Of a DNA stretch of 41,892 nt, positions 32,212 to 40,589 are shown piece by piece. The stretch is from Deltaproteobacteria bacterium (GTDB taxonomy: Bacteria > Desulfobacterota > GWC2-55-46), in the NCBI GenBank assembly GCA_016235365.1, contig JACRLF010000023.1, forward strand, positions 1 through 41,892, given 5' to 3'. Every line of letters begins with the position of its first letter. Positions within the stretch are counted from its first letter, which is position 1. Made by a program: the position numbers and the translations under genes. The notes below the pieces were generated by a model. That model did not search any database. It was not told the DNA's origin and saw nothing but the letters and a program-made list of their open reading frames with translations.

Positions 32212-34289
32212 GTGTCGGTTGTCCCGTTGGTGATGGCATGGGTGCAGTTGTAGGTGTAGATCATGCTCACCCCGTGGCAGTAGAGGTTGCAATTCATGTT
32301 CCCTCCCGAGTAGAACCACGCGGGCTTTGCGTAGCCGTTCGCTGTGACCACGTTCGGGGCGAAGTTTATCAGGTGCGAGTCCCCGTCCGGGGGCTGACTG
32401 CCCCCGCCGATATAGTCGGTGTTGGTGGCCTGTACGTTGCTGTGGACGTTATAATGGCAGACCATGCAGGCCTCGTATGTCTGCGCCCACATCATGCCGC
32501 CCCCAACGCCGTTTAAATGAAAGGCGTGGAGGTTGCTCGGCCCCATCCCCATACCACCGCCATTGAAAAAGTTCGTGTTGTCGTTGTTGCCGTAGAAGGT
32601 GTTCCAGTCGTGGCAGTTGAAGCAGAGCTTGAACCTGTTCTGGAACTCGGTAGTGCTCGAAGGCGCGTTAAACGACCTGCTCGTGGTAGGCAGAGTGCCG
32701 GTGAAGTAGTAGTCCCTCAATATGGACCTGTCGCCGTTGTCCGAGACCCCGGAATAAAAGGTCAACGCGGGGGTCGCTATCTGAGAACCGTGCGGGCCGA
32801 CGGGGCTCGTCCCCGTGTAATTCGACGACACGTCGGTCGTCCTCAGGTTCGACTCGGTAATCGGGCCGCTCACACCGCCCGCGGCGTTGTTATTGTGGCA
32901 GTCCGTGCACATGATCGTAAGGTTCTGCAATGAGGTCTTGGCAACAGCCGCGCTCGAACAGTTCAGCCCGAAGGCCGCCTGCAGCTGCATGCAGATCGCA
33001 AGAGTCGTGTTCTTCCCCGGGGAGGCAACGGGGTGGTACGCGCTGTTGAACGCCTGCGGCGGGCCGTAAGTCGCGTCAGTGCCGTTCGGGTCGAACTCCA
33101 GCCTCTTGTTGCTCCTGCCGTCCGGACGGCTCGTCGTCTGCGTGGGATAGACGTTGCCGTTGAAGACCTGGTTCCACGTGTTGCCGTGGCACCTGAAGCA
33201 GACCTCGTATATATACGGTTGCCTGTCCCCGGTCGCCGGGTTGCGGGCTGTCCCGCCTATATCCACGTACCTCATCCCCTTGACCCTGCCCCCGTCACCG
33301 TCGCCCTTGACCCCGGTCGGGGCCTTCACCGCATGCGGGTTGTGGCAGTCGTAACACTCCACGTGCTTCACCGTCACCTCGGTGTTCTCAGAGGCCGTGT
33401 GCCTGCCCGCGAGCGTCGTGTCATTCACCGGGTGGCCGCTCCCCCCGGAAAGAGTCCTCTTGTTTATCTCGGTCTTGATGTCCCTCGTGGACGGCCCGTT
33501 GCTGTCGTGGCAGTTGAAGCACAGAGCCTCCTCCCACGCTATCAACTGCCGCGGGATGACGTAGTCTACGCTCACACCTACGTTGTTCGCGGAAAGGTGC
33601 ATGTTCGTAGGCGTGGTCGGCACCGCGCTCGTATCAAACTCCTGACCGGGCGTCTCCTTTATCCCGTGAGGGGTGTGGCAGTTCAGGCAACTGCCCAGGT
33701 TGCCCGCGGGCAGCCCGGAGCGGTCCTTCCTCGGCCCGATGTTTACAGGGTCGCAGGTAGTGCCGGGCCAGTACAAACTGCCCGCTGGAGGGCTATAGTG
33801 GCTCGATGCCTGGAAAACGGTCTTGCCCTGGTAAAATCCCCAGTACCCGTAGCCCGCAGGCTTGCCGTTGAGCGTCATGCTCTCGTGGCAGTACCAGCAG
33901 AGGTTGGCGTAGTTCGTCGTGGTGCCGTACTCCTTCATCAGAAGGTACGGGTCGGGCCCGGCGTCAGCCCCGCTGTTAGGCGGCGCCTCGCTCCCCCCGA
34001 AGCTCGCGTGCGGCTCGTGGCACTGCGTGCACTCCCCGCCCTTGTACTTGCCCGCCTCAGTGTTCAGGTTGTGGTAGTAGCTCCCGTAATCCGGGTTCAC
34101 GGACCTGTCAACACCGGGGCCGTTCCCGGCGTCGTATGGGGTAACCCCGTCGGTAGTGCCACCGCCATGCTTGACGTTAGGGAAGGCGTTGCCAGTGGCA
34201 AAGGCGTTCCTTATAGACCTTGAAAATAAACCCAAGCCGGCCAGAACAATGGTCGTGGCGAGTATGATTGACTTTGTCTTGTTGTCCAT
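32196..34289 (-). CDS. Secreted multiheme cytochrome c (9 CXXCH plus a CX3CH)
   Basis: Product of 697 aa from ATG 34289, signal-anchor-like N-terminus (MDNKTKSIILATTIVLAGLGLFSRSIRNAFA). Nine CXXCH sites: CTQCH, CWYCH, CLNCH, CFNCH, CYDCH, CFRCH, CTDCH, CFNCH, CMVCH. A tenth near the C-terminus, CNLYCH, has three residues between the cysteines. Long Gly/Asn/Thr-rich loops separate hemes, unlike the compact giant cytochrome, and fit an extracellular cytochrome. The final stretch (YNCTHAITNGTTDTCNDN) is shared with a paralogue at 41161. No ribosome site is obvious at either ATG 34289 or 34310. Confidence 0.9.
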   Translation of the reverse strand: MDNKTKSIILATTIVLAGLGLFSRSIRNAFATGNAFPNVKHGGGTTDGVTPYDAGNGPGVDRSVNPDYGSYYHNLNTEAGKYKGGECTQCHEPHASFGGSEAPPNSGADAGPDPYLLMKEYGTTTNYANLCWYCHESMTLNGKPAGYGYWGFYQGKTVFQASSHYSPPAGSLYWPGTTCDPVNIGPRKDRSGLPAGNLGSCLNCHTPHGIKETPGQEFDTSAVPTTPTNMHLSANNVGVSVDYVIPRQLIAWEEALCFNCHDSNGPSTRDIKTEINKRTLSGGSGHPVNDTTLAGRHTASENTEVTVKHVECYDCHNPHAVKAPTGVKGDGDGGRVKGMRYVDIGGTARNPATGDRQPYIYEVCFRCHGNTWNQVFNGNVYPTQTTSRPDGRSNKRLEFDPNGTDATYGPPQAFNSAYHPVASPGKNTTLAICMQLQAAFGLNCSSAAVAKTSLQNLTIMCTDCHNNNAAGGVSGPITESNLRTTDVSSNYTGTSPVGPHGSQIATPALTFYSGVSDNGDRSILRDYYFTGTLPTTSRSFNAPSSTTEFQNRFKLCFNCHDWNTFYGNNDNTNFFNGGGMGMGPSNLHAFHLNGVGGGMMWAQTYEACMVCHYNVHSNVQATNTDYIGGGSQPPDGDSHLINFAPNVVTANGYAKPAWFYSGGNMNCNLYCHGVSMIYTYNCTHAITNGTTDTCNDN

Positions 34290-34419
34290 CGGTGGGTTAT
34301 TTTTTATCATACAACATACATGCTGTCAATCCATTGTAACAGAATGCGGAAAAAATCCGTGCATGGATTGCCTGGCAGGTTGTTTTTTCCCTCAACATGC
34401 TAAAACATATGATAATATT

Positions 34420-34875
34420 ATGAGGCGATGGACAGAAACGGTTCATACCAGCTTGCCGGAAAAAGGTATCTTCGCGAAGATACTCTATTCTTACGGGCTG
34501 GACCCAGTAACGCTTCTGGCGCTCAGGTTCATGATAGCCATGCCGCTCTTCTGGGCGGCGCTCATATACTTTCCATCCGAGAGGGTCTGCCTGAGGGACT
34601 TCATAACCCTGGTCTTGAGCGGCGTGATAGGGTTTTACGCGGCGGCGCTTGCGGATTTTTACGGGCTGCTCTACATAGACGCTTCGCTTGAGAGGATAAT
34701 ACTCTACACGTACCCGGCCCTGGTGGTGGTCCTTGCCGCAGTCTTTTTCAAGGAGAGCCTCGGCAAAAGTAAGATAATATCGATCGCTCTCACTTACGCG
34801 GGGCTCGCCCTGGCCCTGAACATGCATAGCGAGCGCATTCCCCTCAGCTTGCTGCGGGGTCAAGCGAGCGAATAG
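34420..34875 (+). pseudogene. EamA/DMT-type transporter remnant truncated by an MHSER element
   Basis: Translation from MRRWTETVHTSLPEKGIFAKILYSYGLDPVTLLALRFMIAMPLF gives about four membrane helices of a drug/metabolite transporter (EamA) half. The first helix of a normal EamA protein is missing. At GLALALN the MHSER repeat enters in frame and ends the protein as MHSERIPLSLLRGQASE-stop. Right after the repeat (34935 on) the original frame resumes as VFSGGLRAN for a short stretch, then is lost; the whole second EamA repeat is absent. Usual length is about 300 aa. A functional half-size protein is unlikely. Confidence 0.75.
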
Positions 34876-34934
34876 AAATAAATACTTCCTTATATGTCGA
34901 AGATTCCCCGCGGCTTGCCGCGGGGAGCTTCAAC
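34817..34934 (+). repeat. MHSER element inserted in the EamA gene
   Basis: TGAACATGCATAGCGAGCG...CCCCGCGGCTTGCCGCGGGGAGCTTCAAC. Removing the segment restores CTGAAC-GTCTTTAGC in one frame (ALN-VFSGG), showing a clean insertion and giving the element's boundaries. Confidence 0.88.
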
Positions 34935-34977
34935 GTCTTTAGCGGCGGGCTGAGGGCGAACATGACGCGGGGCCGTC

Positions 34978-35365
34978 TTATCCATCCCGTTCACATCCCT
35001 GGCCGGCCTCGAAAACAAATCTGGCGAATTCCTTGTCCGTGCCGCCTATGTGGCGCGCGAACCACTCAGTAATCCTCCTCTGAAAATCCGCTACCGGCGC
35101 GGTGGAGGCCGAAACCTTGAGGTCGGACTTGAGCCTGCTGATATCCTCCATAAAGTCGGCATGCTCCCTGATATGCACGCCTGCGCCGGGGAATTTATAC
35201 TTTTTCATCCTCCTCGAGGAATTTCAAGAGCCTGCCGGGTTCTTCCCCGCACGCCCCGCGGCCCATTGCGTCAAGGAAGCCGTTTACCCTTTTCAATAGC
35301 TCCCTGTGCTGCCTGTCCTGCCAATCAAGCCCGCTCTCGAATTTTTCACTCCATTCTATGGACAT
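34978..35365 (-). pseudogene. Bacteriohemerythrin pseudogene (internal deletion/frameshift)
   Basis: The 5' part reads MSIEWSEKFESGLDWQDRQHRELLKRVN...RLLKFLEE and the 3' part KKYKFPGAGVHIREHADFMEDI...WFARHIGGTDKEFARFVFE, in two frames. The block that should join them, including the HF(X)XEE iron-ligand segment, is missing, so diiron binding is lost. Intact relative: 20376-20804. The ORF track shows it as two small ORFs (35195-35437 and 34978-35208). Confidence 0.8.
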
Positions 35366-35388
35366 CCCGGAACTCCTGCGCCGAACAT

Positions 35389-35512
35389 CGGCTGCTGAAA
35401 AAGCCCCATCTGCGGTGTCGTCATCGTCGCTCGTCACTACGGCGTACAGAAAAAGTACACCTCGTTCCTCACTCCTCGACTCCTTGCATCTGAAGCTTTT
35501 TGAGCAGCCTGA
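35389..35512. repeat. MITE-like element, GCAGGCTGTTGAAAAA family, short copy
   Basis: Ends CGGCTGCTGAAAAAGCCC and CTTTTTGAGCAGCCTGA. Interior CATCTGCGGTGTCGTCATCGTCGCTCGTCACTACGGCGTAC matches the other copies but lacks the CACCCACGCC hairpin. It lies just upstream of the hemerythrin pseudogene. Confidence 0.78.
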
Positions 35513-35520
35513 ATGAGCAC

Positions 35521-36021
35521 TCCCAGGCTTTAAAAACCACGGTGGTTTCAGAACGTCAAAAAATGGAGTTTTTCATATTAACTGCGAAGACAACCGTCGA
35601 GACCCCCTTGCGGCAACAGGCGCTGGACGCGCCAAAGCCCTGACGCGATTTTCCCCCTTTGCTTAAGGGGGAATCCAGAAGCGTCCGCGCCGCTCCCTCA
35701 TCGTGTGGCGAGATCATCAAACAGAGTGGAACCGCGGGCAGTTTAACGTCATGCCCGGGACAGCGTAGGGCACCCCTCGCTACAGTGCGCCACCCTTCTC
35801 AACATGAACCTCTTCATCAACCATCACCCCTTTCCTGCTTTCTTTAGGAATGAACCTGCCCCAAGCTCAGGGGTATAAACCCTCCTGAAGCCTTATTAAT
35901 ATTTTATCATATTTTCCGCCGCCGTGGAGAACAAAATCGCACTCAGGACACTCCGCGGTGTGTGTATCGAAACACCGTCTTATCTTAGCGGGGGTCTTTC
36001 ATGGGGCGGCGCATCAAAAAC
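35521..36021. other. Intergenic region with a short palindrome, no gene
   Basis: About 500 bp. 35521-35560 is a CCCAGGCTTTAAAAACCACGG...TTTCAGAACGTC palindrome of the dispersed family, and a second trace lies near 35858. The rest shows stop codons in all useful frames and no recognised motif. Confidence 0.5.
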
Positions 36022-37200
36022 CTATGCGGGCAGGAACCTGCTGTCGATCCATCGCCTTAAAAGCTTCCAGGGCTTGGATTTGACCTTGCCGTAGACCCAG
36101 CCGTAAAACTCGGCGCTGGTCTCTTCCCCGCGTATGACGTTGTAGAACCTGCGCATTATCTCCGGGTCTTTCTCGATGATGCTGTACCAGAGCCTCTGAT
36201 GGTTATAGACGAGGCCGCTCAACTTTTCGGCGGCCTTGAACTCTGGGTATATTTCCTTCTCAAGCCACGCCTGGTAAGGGGCGAGATCGGCCGAGCCCGA
36301 CCTCCAGCGCTCTATTATCACGTCCGCCGCGGCGTGCGCGGTCCGTATGGCGTAATATATGCCCTCGCCTAAAAACGGGTCGACGAGGTGGCCGGTATCC
36401 CCCGTGAGCAGGACCCTGCCTTTAACCGACGGACCCGCGCCGTCATAGAACGTCGGCACCGTCCAGCCTAACCTGCGCTCCGCTTTAAGGCCCTCGAGCG
36501 CGAAGTGGCTCGATGCGAAGTCGTTGAATGTCTCTTTTATCCTTCCGCCGTTCTTTTCGGCGTCCCCCGCTATGCCGACGGACAGGAACCTCTCCTTTGG
36601 GAATATCCAGCCGTAGCCGTATGGGACGCTGCCGAAGTCTATGAAGAGCCTGCCGGTGAAATCCCTCTTGCCGCGGTCGTAAGGCACTTCAGCCGTGATG
36701 GATACGGCCGCCTTCTTAGGGTCGAGCTTGAAGTACTCCCTGCCCGTGAACCCGGAAGCCCCGTCCGCGCCGACTAAAAAAGAGCCGGTGTAGCTCTCGC
36801 CGTCCGCGCCCGTAACCGTCACGGAGCCGCCGTTATCCTTTATGCCCGCAACCCTGAACCCCTCGATTATCCGCACGCCGGCGTCCTTTGCCTTAGATAC
36901 CAGGTAATGGTCGAACCTGTCGCGCATGACGTTATATCCGACCACGCGGTCGGACATTATATCCATCTTCCTGCCGGACCTGTACGTGAAGGTTGCGCCG
37001 TATATCGAATCCTCCACGACGCTTTTAATGTCGAAATCGAGTATGCGCTCTATCTTGGTGGAGACGCACCCCCCGCAGGACTTGTAACGCGGGAACCGCG
37101 CCTTGTCGAGGGCGAGCACGTTGAGCCCGGCTGACGCGAGGACGCGGGCGGCGGTCGCCCCGGCCGGCCCGAGGCCGGCGACTATCGCGTCAAAACGCAT
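36022..37200 (-). CDS. Geranylgeranyl-reductase-family FAD-dependent oxidoreductase
   Basis: Product of 392 aa. N-terminal FAD fold DAIVAGLGPAGATAARVLA, the family signature KARFPRYKSCGGCVS (substrate-domain cysteines), VGADGASGFTGRE, and the second FAD contact VLLTGDTGHLVDPFLGEGIYYAI. The family saturates isoprenoid double bonds (geranylgeranyl groups of lipids, quinones or chlorophyll) or acts as a related flavoprotein reductase. Its ATG shares one base with the TAA of the ferritin-like gene (TAATG), implying coupling. The exact substrate is unknown; menaquinone or lipid isoprenoids are plausible. Confidence 0.88.
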   Translation of the reverse strand: MRFDAIVAGLGPAGATAARVLASAGLNVLALDKARFPRYKSCGGCVSTKIERILDFDIKSVVEDSIYGATFTYRSGRKMDIMSDRVVGYNVMRDRFDHYLVSKAKDAGVRIIEGFRVAGIKDNGGSVTVTGADGESYTGSFLVGADGASGFTGREYFKLDPKKAAVSITAEVPYDRGKRDFTGRLFIDFGSVPYGYGWIFPKERFLSVGIAGDAEKNGGRIKETFNDFASSHFALEGLKAERRLGWTVPTFYDGAGPSVKGRVLLTGDTGHLVDPFLGEGIYYAIRTAHAAADVIIERWRSGSADLAPYQAWLEKEIYPEFKAAEKLSGLVYNHQRLWYSIIEKDPEIMRRFYNVIRGEETSAEFYGWVYGKVKSKPWKLLRRWIDSRFLPA

Positions 37201-37739
37201 TACTCCCTCTCCTTCTCAACGCTGTACTCCATGGTCTCGCCCCAGAAGCCGGTCTTTCGGAGAGACTCGCTCTCCCAGCGGAGTATCTTCAAGTGTCCCT
37301 TCTCCATTTCAAGTAGCTTTGTGAGGACGACCTTCTCATCGGCCCCGGCCGCTTCCTTGAGAAGCCTTGAGTAGAACTCCACGGCCGCCTCCTCTATCTC
37401 GATGCCTATGGATACGGCGTTCAGGTCGGTCCGGTCGGCCCCGAGCCTCTTTACGAACTCGTTCTCCTCCGGGAATATAGGCAGTCCCTTCTGGGCGAGC
37501 GAGGCGCCTGTCTTCAACGCCTCGTCAAACCCGACCCACCCCGCGCCTTTCTTGAGCGAATCGGATATGTTGGAGATGACCATTATATGTGTAAGCTCGT
37601 CCTTGGCGAGGTTCGTAAAGACCGCCCTGCCCTTCGCGTCGGACGCATAGGCCGCCGCGGTCGTGTAGAAATGGTAGCCCGCCACCTCGGTCTTGTAAGC
37701 GATGTTCAACTCGTTGATTGCCTGCGTTTTATTGGACAT
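37200..37739 (-). CDS. Ferritin-like (rubrerythrin-type) diiron protein
   Basis: Product of 179 aa from ATG 37739 (MSNKTQAINELNIAYKTEVAGYHFY), with GGAGG just upstream. It is a four-helix ferritin-like fold with iron-ligand motifs EVAGYHFY, KDELTHIMVI (EXXH), IEIEEAAVEFY and EMEKGHLKIL (EXXH). No rubredoxin domain is fused, so it is not full rubrerythrin. Probably a peroxide- or oxygen-handling protein or iron store. Coupled to the downstream flavoprotein by TAATG. Confidence 0.85.
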   Translation of the reverse strand: MSNKTQAINELNIAYKTEVAGYHFYTTAAAYASDAKGRAVFTNLAKDELTHIMVISNISDSLKKGAGWVGFDEALKTGASLAQKGLPIFPEENEFVKRLGADRTDLNAVSIGIEIEEAAVEFYSRLLKEAAGADEKVVLTKLLEMEKGHLKILRWESESLRKTGFWGETMEYSVEKERE

Positions 37740-37788
37740 CTCCCCTCCGGTCTTCATATATGGATTTTACGAACCTTTTGCACACGGA

Positions 37789-37951
37789 TTAGCAGGTTGC
37801 TGAAAAAATCCCCAAAGTTGTCATTTTATCAGCTCCGAGATTCTTCACGGAGTTTATCCTGAGCGAAAAAGCGAGATTCTTCGCTGTGCTTAGAATGACA
37901 GAGCGAAGGGCTCAGAATGACAGGCTAAAATAGTTTTTCCGCAGCCTGTTA
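37789..37951. repeat. MITE-like element, divergent copy
   Basis: Ends TTAGCAGGTTGCTGAAAAAATCC and TTTTTCCGCAGCCTGTTA match the GCAGGCTG family, but the interior differs: CCGAGATTCTTCACGGAG, GCGAGATTCTTCGCTGTGCTTAGAATGACA, a hairpin repeat common in other bacterial genomes. Confidence 0.72.
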
Positions 37952-37970
37952 GAACTCGAAAACCGCGGCC

Positions 37971-38147
37971 CTACCTCCTGCCCGAATCAGTCCTGCCGGC
38001 CTTCTCCACGTCGTGCTTTTTCTCAAGGGCCTCGGCCCTGATCTTGTCCTCGCACGCATGGCAGATGGTAGTCTCAGACTCCCTGCCGCATATGGAGCAG
38101 AGATGTTTTTTCTCCTTCTTTCCCTTATCTTCCCTGGTCTCAACCAT
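37971..38147 (-). CDS. Small zinc-ribbon-like protein
   Basis: Product of 58 aa from ATG 38147, chosen over the ORF-track start because GGAGGGG lies 3-9 nt upstream. A charged N-terminus (MVETREDKGKKEKK) is followed by CSICGRESETTICHACEDKI, two CXXC pairs forming a likely zinc site, then a charged tail. No named family recognised. It stands alone between a MITE and palindromic repeats. Confidence 0.6.
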   Translation of the reverse strand: MVETREDKGKKEKKHLCSICGRESETTICHACEDKIRAEALEKKHDVEKAGRTDSGRR

Positions 38148-38204
38148 AGTCCCCTCCGTCAAAATTTCTATTTCTTCCATCTGTCCGCCGCATTATGCGG
38201 CATA

Positions 38205-38303
38205 TGAAACATCCCAGGGCCTGGAAGCCCCAGGGGTCTCAGAACGCTAAAAAAATGAAACATCCAAGGGCCTGGAAGCCCCAGGGGATTTCAGAACGTT
38301 AAA
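38205..38303. repeat. Two tandem short palindromes
   Basis: CATCCCAGGGCCTGGAAGCCCCAGGGGTCTCAGAACGCTAAAA is followed by a second near-identical unit ending TTTCAGAACGTTAAAA. Same dispersed family as near 8284 and 18285. Confidence 0.75.
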
Positions 38304-38391
38304 AAGTAAATGGAGTTGAATATTAACATAAAAAAGGGGTTTGAAAAAGGAAAAAATGAGCCTTGGGCACGGCCCTGGAGGAGAATGGACG

Positions 38392-39570
38392 CTACGCCCG
38401 ATGATGAAGGTATGAACTCATATCCTTGAATGAAAAACCGCTCAAGCGGGGCGCTACGATCCCTTTATGCTGGATGAGCACCTTGAAGTCGTCCCCCATG
38501 CCTCCGGGCATGATGAGCTCCTTTATGGACTGGTTGTGCTTGAGCTTCTCCAGGCTCGCCTGGTCGGGCCCCGTTATATCCTCGAGTTCCTCGATTATTC
38601 CGGCGCCGATGAGGAAGTTCTTCTGCGTGGTAAACCCCGTCACCTCGACCCCGGCCTTAGCCCCTTCCCTGGATAGCGCCGTAAAGTCGATATGGGCGGT
38701 GATGTCCTGCGAACCTATATTCGCGTAGGGGTTGTCGCCCACGGTGTGCCTGAAGTGGCAGCGCAGCGTCCCGCGCATCCTCTCCGGCGCGTAGAGCTCC
38801 CTTGCCGGCCATCCGTAATCTATCGTCATCACGAACCCGGCGTCAAGCAGGCCCGCAGCCCCGGCTATCCACTCCATGGCCTTCAAATTGACCTCGGCCG
38901 CCTGCCCTGCGGCAAGTTCCACATTCAAGTCCTTGAAGTACCCTGCAAGGGCGGGGGTGGAAGGTTCCGCGACGATATCGACGAAGCCGGAGCCGTCAAA
39001 ACCGGTATATACCTCCTTGAGCCCGGAGGCGTCGCGCACGACCCTGTGGACGGGGAAGCTGTCTATAAGCTCGTTGGACAGCACGCAGCCTTTGACGCCC
39101 TTGTCGAGGTCTTTTATGTCCGCGTGCCATGAGGTCCGGTCAACGGGGGGTTGCCTCAGGTTCGCGTTCCTTTCAACGAGCCTGACCTTTATGACGCGCC
39201 CGAGGTCGGGGAACAATACGTCTATGGCGCCGAGTATCCCCTTTGAGAGCCATCCGCGCCCGGCCCCGGCCTCTATAAGCTCAAACCCCGGCGCAGAGCC
39301 GAGGCAGGTCCACATCTCGTAAACCTGCCTGGCGATAAGCCTGCTGAATACCGGGCCCATATCGAGGTTCGTGACGTAGTCGCCGCCGCCGCCCCATACG
39401 CCGGAGCCCCCGGTATAATACCCGCCGTCCGGCCAATAGAGGGCCGTCTCCATGAACTCGGCGAAGGTTATCCTGCCCTTCGTTCTTATGCGGTCTATTA
39501 TCTCGCGCTCGACAAGGGATGCGTGGGAAGAGGCCCGGGTTGAACCCCCGGGCCTTCCGGGGTCAGGCAT
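38392..39570 (-). CDS. MidA/NDUFAF7-family SAM-dependent methyltransferase
   Basis: Product of 392 aa. Signature motifs of the DUF185/Methyltransf_28 family: [68 protein letters not shown] (SAM site), [16 protein letters not shown], and [12 protein letters not shown]. The human and Dictyostelium homologues methylate an arginine of complex I; bacterial roles are unproven. The ATG overlaps the stop of the 38-aa rubredoxin-like gene by 8 nt. The N-terminal residues before VEREIIDRI vary in this family, so the start is approximate. Confidence 0.9.
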   Translation of the reverse strand: MPDPGRPGGSTRASSHASLVEREIIDRIRTKGRITFAEFMETALYWPDGGYYTGGSGVWGGGGDYVTNLDMGPVFSRLIARQVYEMWTCLGSAPGFELIEAGAGRGWLSKGILGAIDVLFPDLGRVIKVRLVERNANLRQPPVDRTSWHADIKDLDKGVKGCVLSNELIDSFPVHRVVRDASGLKEVYTGFDGSGFVDIVAEPSTPALAGYFKDLNVELAAGQAAEVNLKAMEWIAGAAGLLDAGFVMTIDYGWPARELYAPERMRGTLRCHFRHTVGDNPYANIGSQDITAHIDFTALSREGAKAGVEVTGFTTQKNFLIGAGIIEELEDITGPDQASLEKLKHNQSIKELIMPGGMGDDFKVLIQHKGIVAPRLSGFSFKDMSSYLHHRA

Positions 39571-39679
39571 TGACTACCTCTACGAAAGCCTCGCTCGGGG
39601 CGTAACATACGGGACATGTATCCGGTGGATATTCACCCTCATGTATATAGCCGCACTCGACGCACCGCCACTTCTTCAT
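39563..39679 (-). CDS. Rubredoxin-like domain protein (38 aa, not in the ORF track)
   Basis: ATG 39679 begins [38 protein letters not shown]. Two CX2C pairs ([10 protein letters not shown] and [11 protein letters not shown]) match the short rubredoxin domain found at the C-terminus of rubrerythrins, here as a free-standing protein binding one iron. GAAGG precedes the start. It follows the ferritin-like gene at 39717 by 37 nt and overlaps the methyltransferase, so it probably acts as electron donor to the ferritin-like partner. Normal rubredoxin is about 52 aa. Confidence 0.85.
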   Translation of the reverse strand: MKKWRCVECGYIHEGEYPPDTCPVCYAPSEAFVEVVNA

Positions 39680-39716
39680 GCTCGTACCTTCATTCTGAGG
39701 GTTAAACAAACACCTT

Positions 39717-40154
39717 TTACTTCCTTAAGCCCAGGGTAGTCTCCCATATGTCGGCATGGCCCTCTTCATCCGTGAGTATCCCCTCGAGCATGAGCCTGGT
39801 TGTGGAATCCCCGAGGTCCGCACAGAGCTTTACGTGCTGTTTGTAGCGCGCGATAGCGTCGTTCTCGCCCGCAAGGTCTTCCTTGATCATGGACTTGAGG
39901 TCGCCGCCCCTCTTTATCTCGGTCGGCTTCTGCACCGGCACGCCCCCGAGATAGACTATCCTCTCGGCCAGCTTCTCCGCGTGCCTCATCTCGTCCTTGG
40001 CTATCTGCTTGAAGATATCTATCACCGCCGGGCTCTCTATCCCCTCGGCCTCGTAGTGATGTCCCATGTACTGGATTATCGCGGCCAGTTCATACGCCCT
40101 GTCAAGGTTCAGACTGTCGATTATCTTCTTTGTGCTCTCATCGTTCTTTGCCAT
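39717..40154 (-). CDS. Bacterioferritin-like ferritin-fold protein
   Basis: Product of 145 aa from ATG 40154 ([34 protein letters not shown]), with GGAGGTGG upstream. Ferritin-like helices with ligand motifs [32 protein letters not shown] (EXXH), [16 protein letters not shown] and [11 protein letters not shown] (EXXH). Length and motifs resemble bacterioferritin-type iron storage or oxidation proteins; no heme-binding methionine could be assigned with certainty. The longer ORF-track start (MGSSERIEIDTSS...) reads into an MHSER repeat and is rejected. Probable partner of the adjacent rubredoxin-like protein. Confidence 0.88.
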   Translation of the reverse strand: MAKNDESTKKIIDSLNLDRAYELAAIIQYMGHHYEAEGIESPAVIDIFKQIAKDEMRHAEKLAERIVYLGGVPVQKPTEIKRGGDLKSMIKEDLAGENDAIARYKQHVKLCADLGDSTTRLMLEGILTDEEGHADIWETTLGLRK

Positions 40155-40192
40155 CAACCACCTCCGTGTTTTTGTCTTAAGATTTGTTTTTG

Positions 40193-40267
40193 AGGAAGTA
40201 TCTATCTCTATTCGCTCGCTTGACCCCACAGCCTGGGCTTAGGGGAATGCGCTCGCTATGCATGTTC
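40193..40267 (-). repeat. MHSER element, left two-thirds, minus orientation
   Basis: Minus strand TTGAACATGCATAGCGAGCGCATTCCCC...GGTCAAGCGAGCGAATAGAGATAGATACTTCCT; the right end is missing. 40155-40684 otherwise holds only the nested MITE and a terminator. Confidence 0.78.
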
Positions 40268-40407
40268 AATAAAGTAATCGGGGACGCCATGGAACCATGG
40301 GTATGAGTATATACCATAACCGCCCGATTGTCATGGGCGGCGTCGATTTTTTCAACGTTATGGATGATCACACGCCGCAAACCAGTCCGCCGCGGTTGAA
40401 GCTCCCA

Positions 40408-40589
40408 TAGCAGGCTGTTGAAAAAGTCCATCTACTGCGTTGTCATCGTCGCTCGTCACTGCGGCGTATAGACAAAATACGCCTCATTCCTCGCTCCTCG
40501 ACGCCTTCGGGGTACCCACGCCAAGTGGCGTGGGTCGGGAGCTTTTTGAACAGCCTGAACGGACGCGAGGGTTTTTCAACAACCTGCTA
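40408..40589. repeat. MITE-like element nested inside an MHSER element
   Basis: TIRs TAGCAGGCTGTTGAAAAA and TTTTTCAACAACCTGCTA, nearly identical to the copy at 626. The flanks GTTGAAGCTCCC (40395) and CCTAAGCCGCGGGG (40591) are the two sides of an interrupted MHSER right end, compare 1043-1081 (CCCATAGGCCTAAGCC read on the minus strand). Confidence 0.82.

Noticed and set aside
33033-34223. 396-aa plus-strand ORF over the multiheme cytochrome
   Set aside because: Antisense to a gene with nine CXXCH motifs; rich in Arg/Val/Ala as expected of a GC-rich shadow frame.
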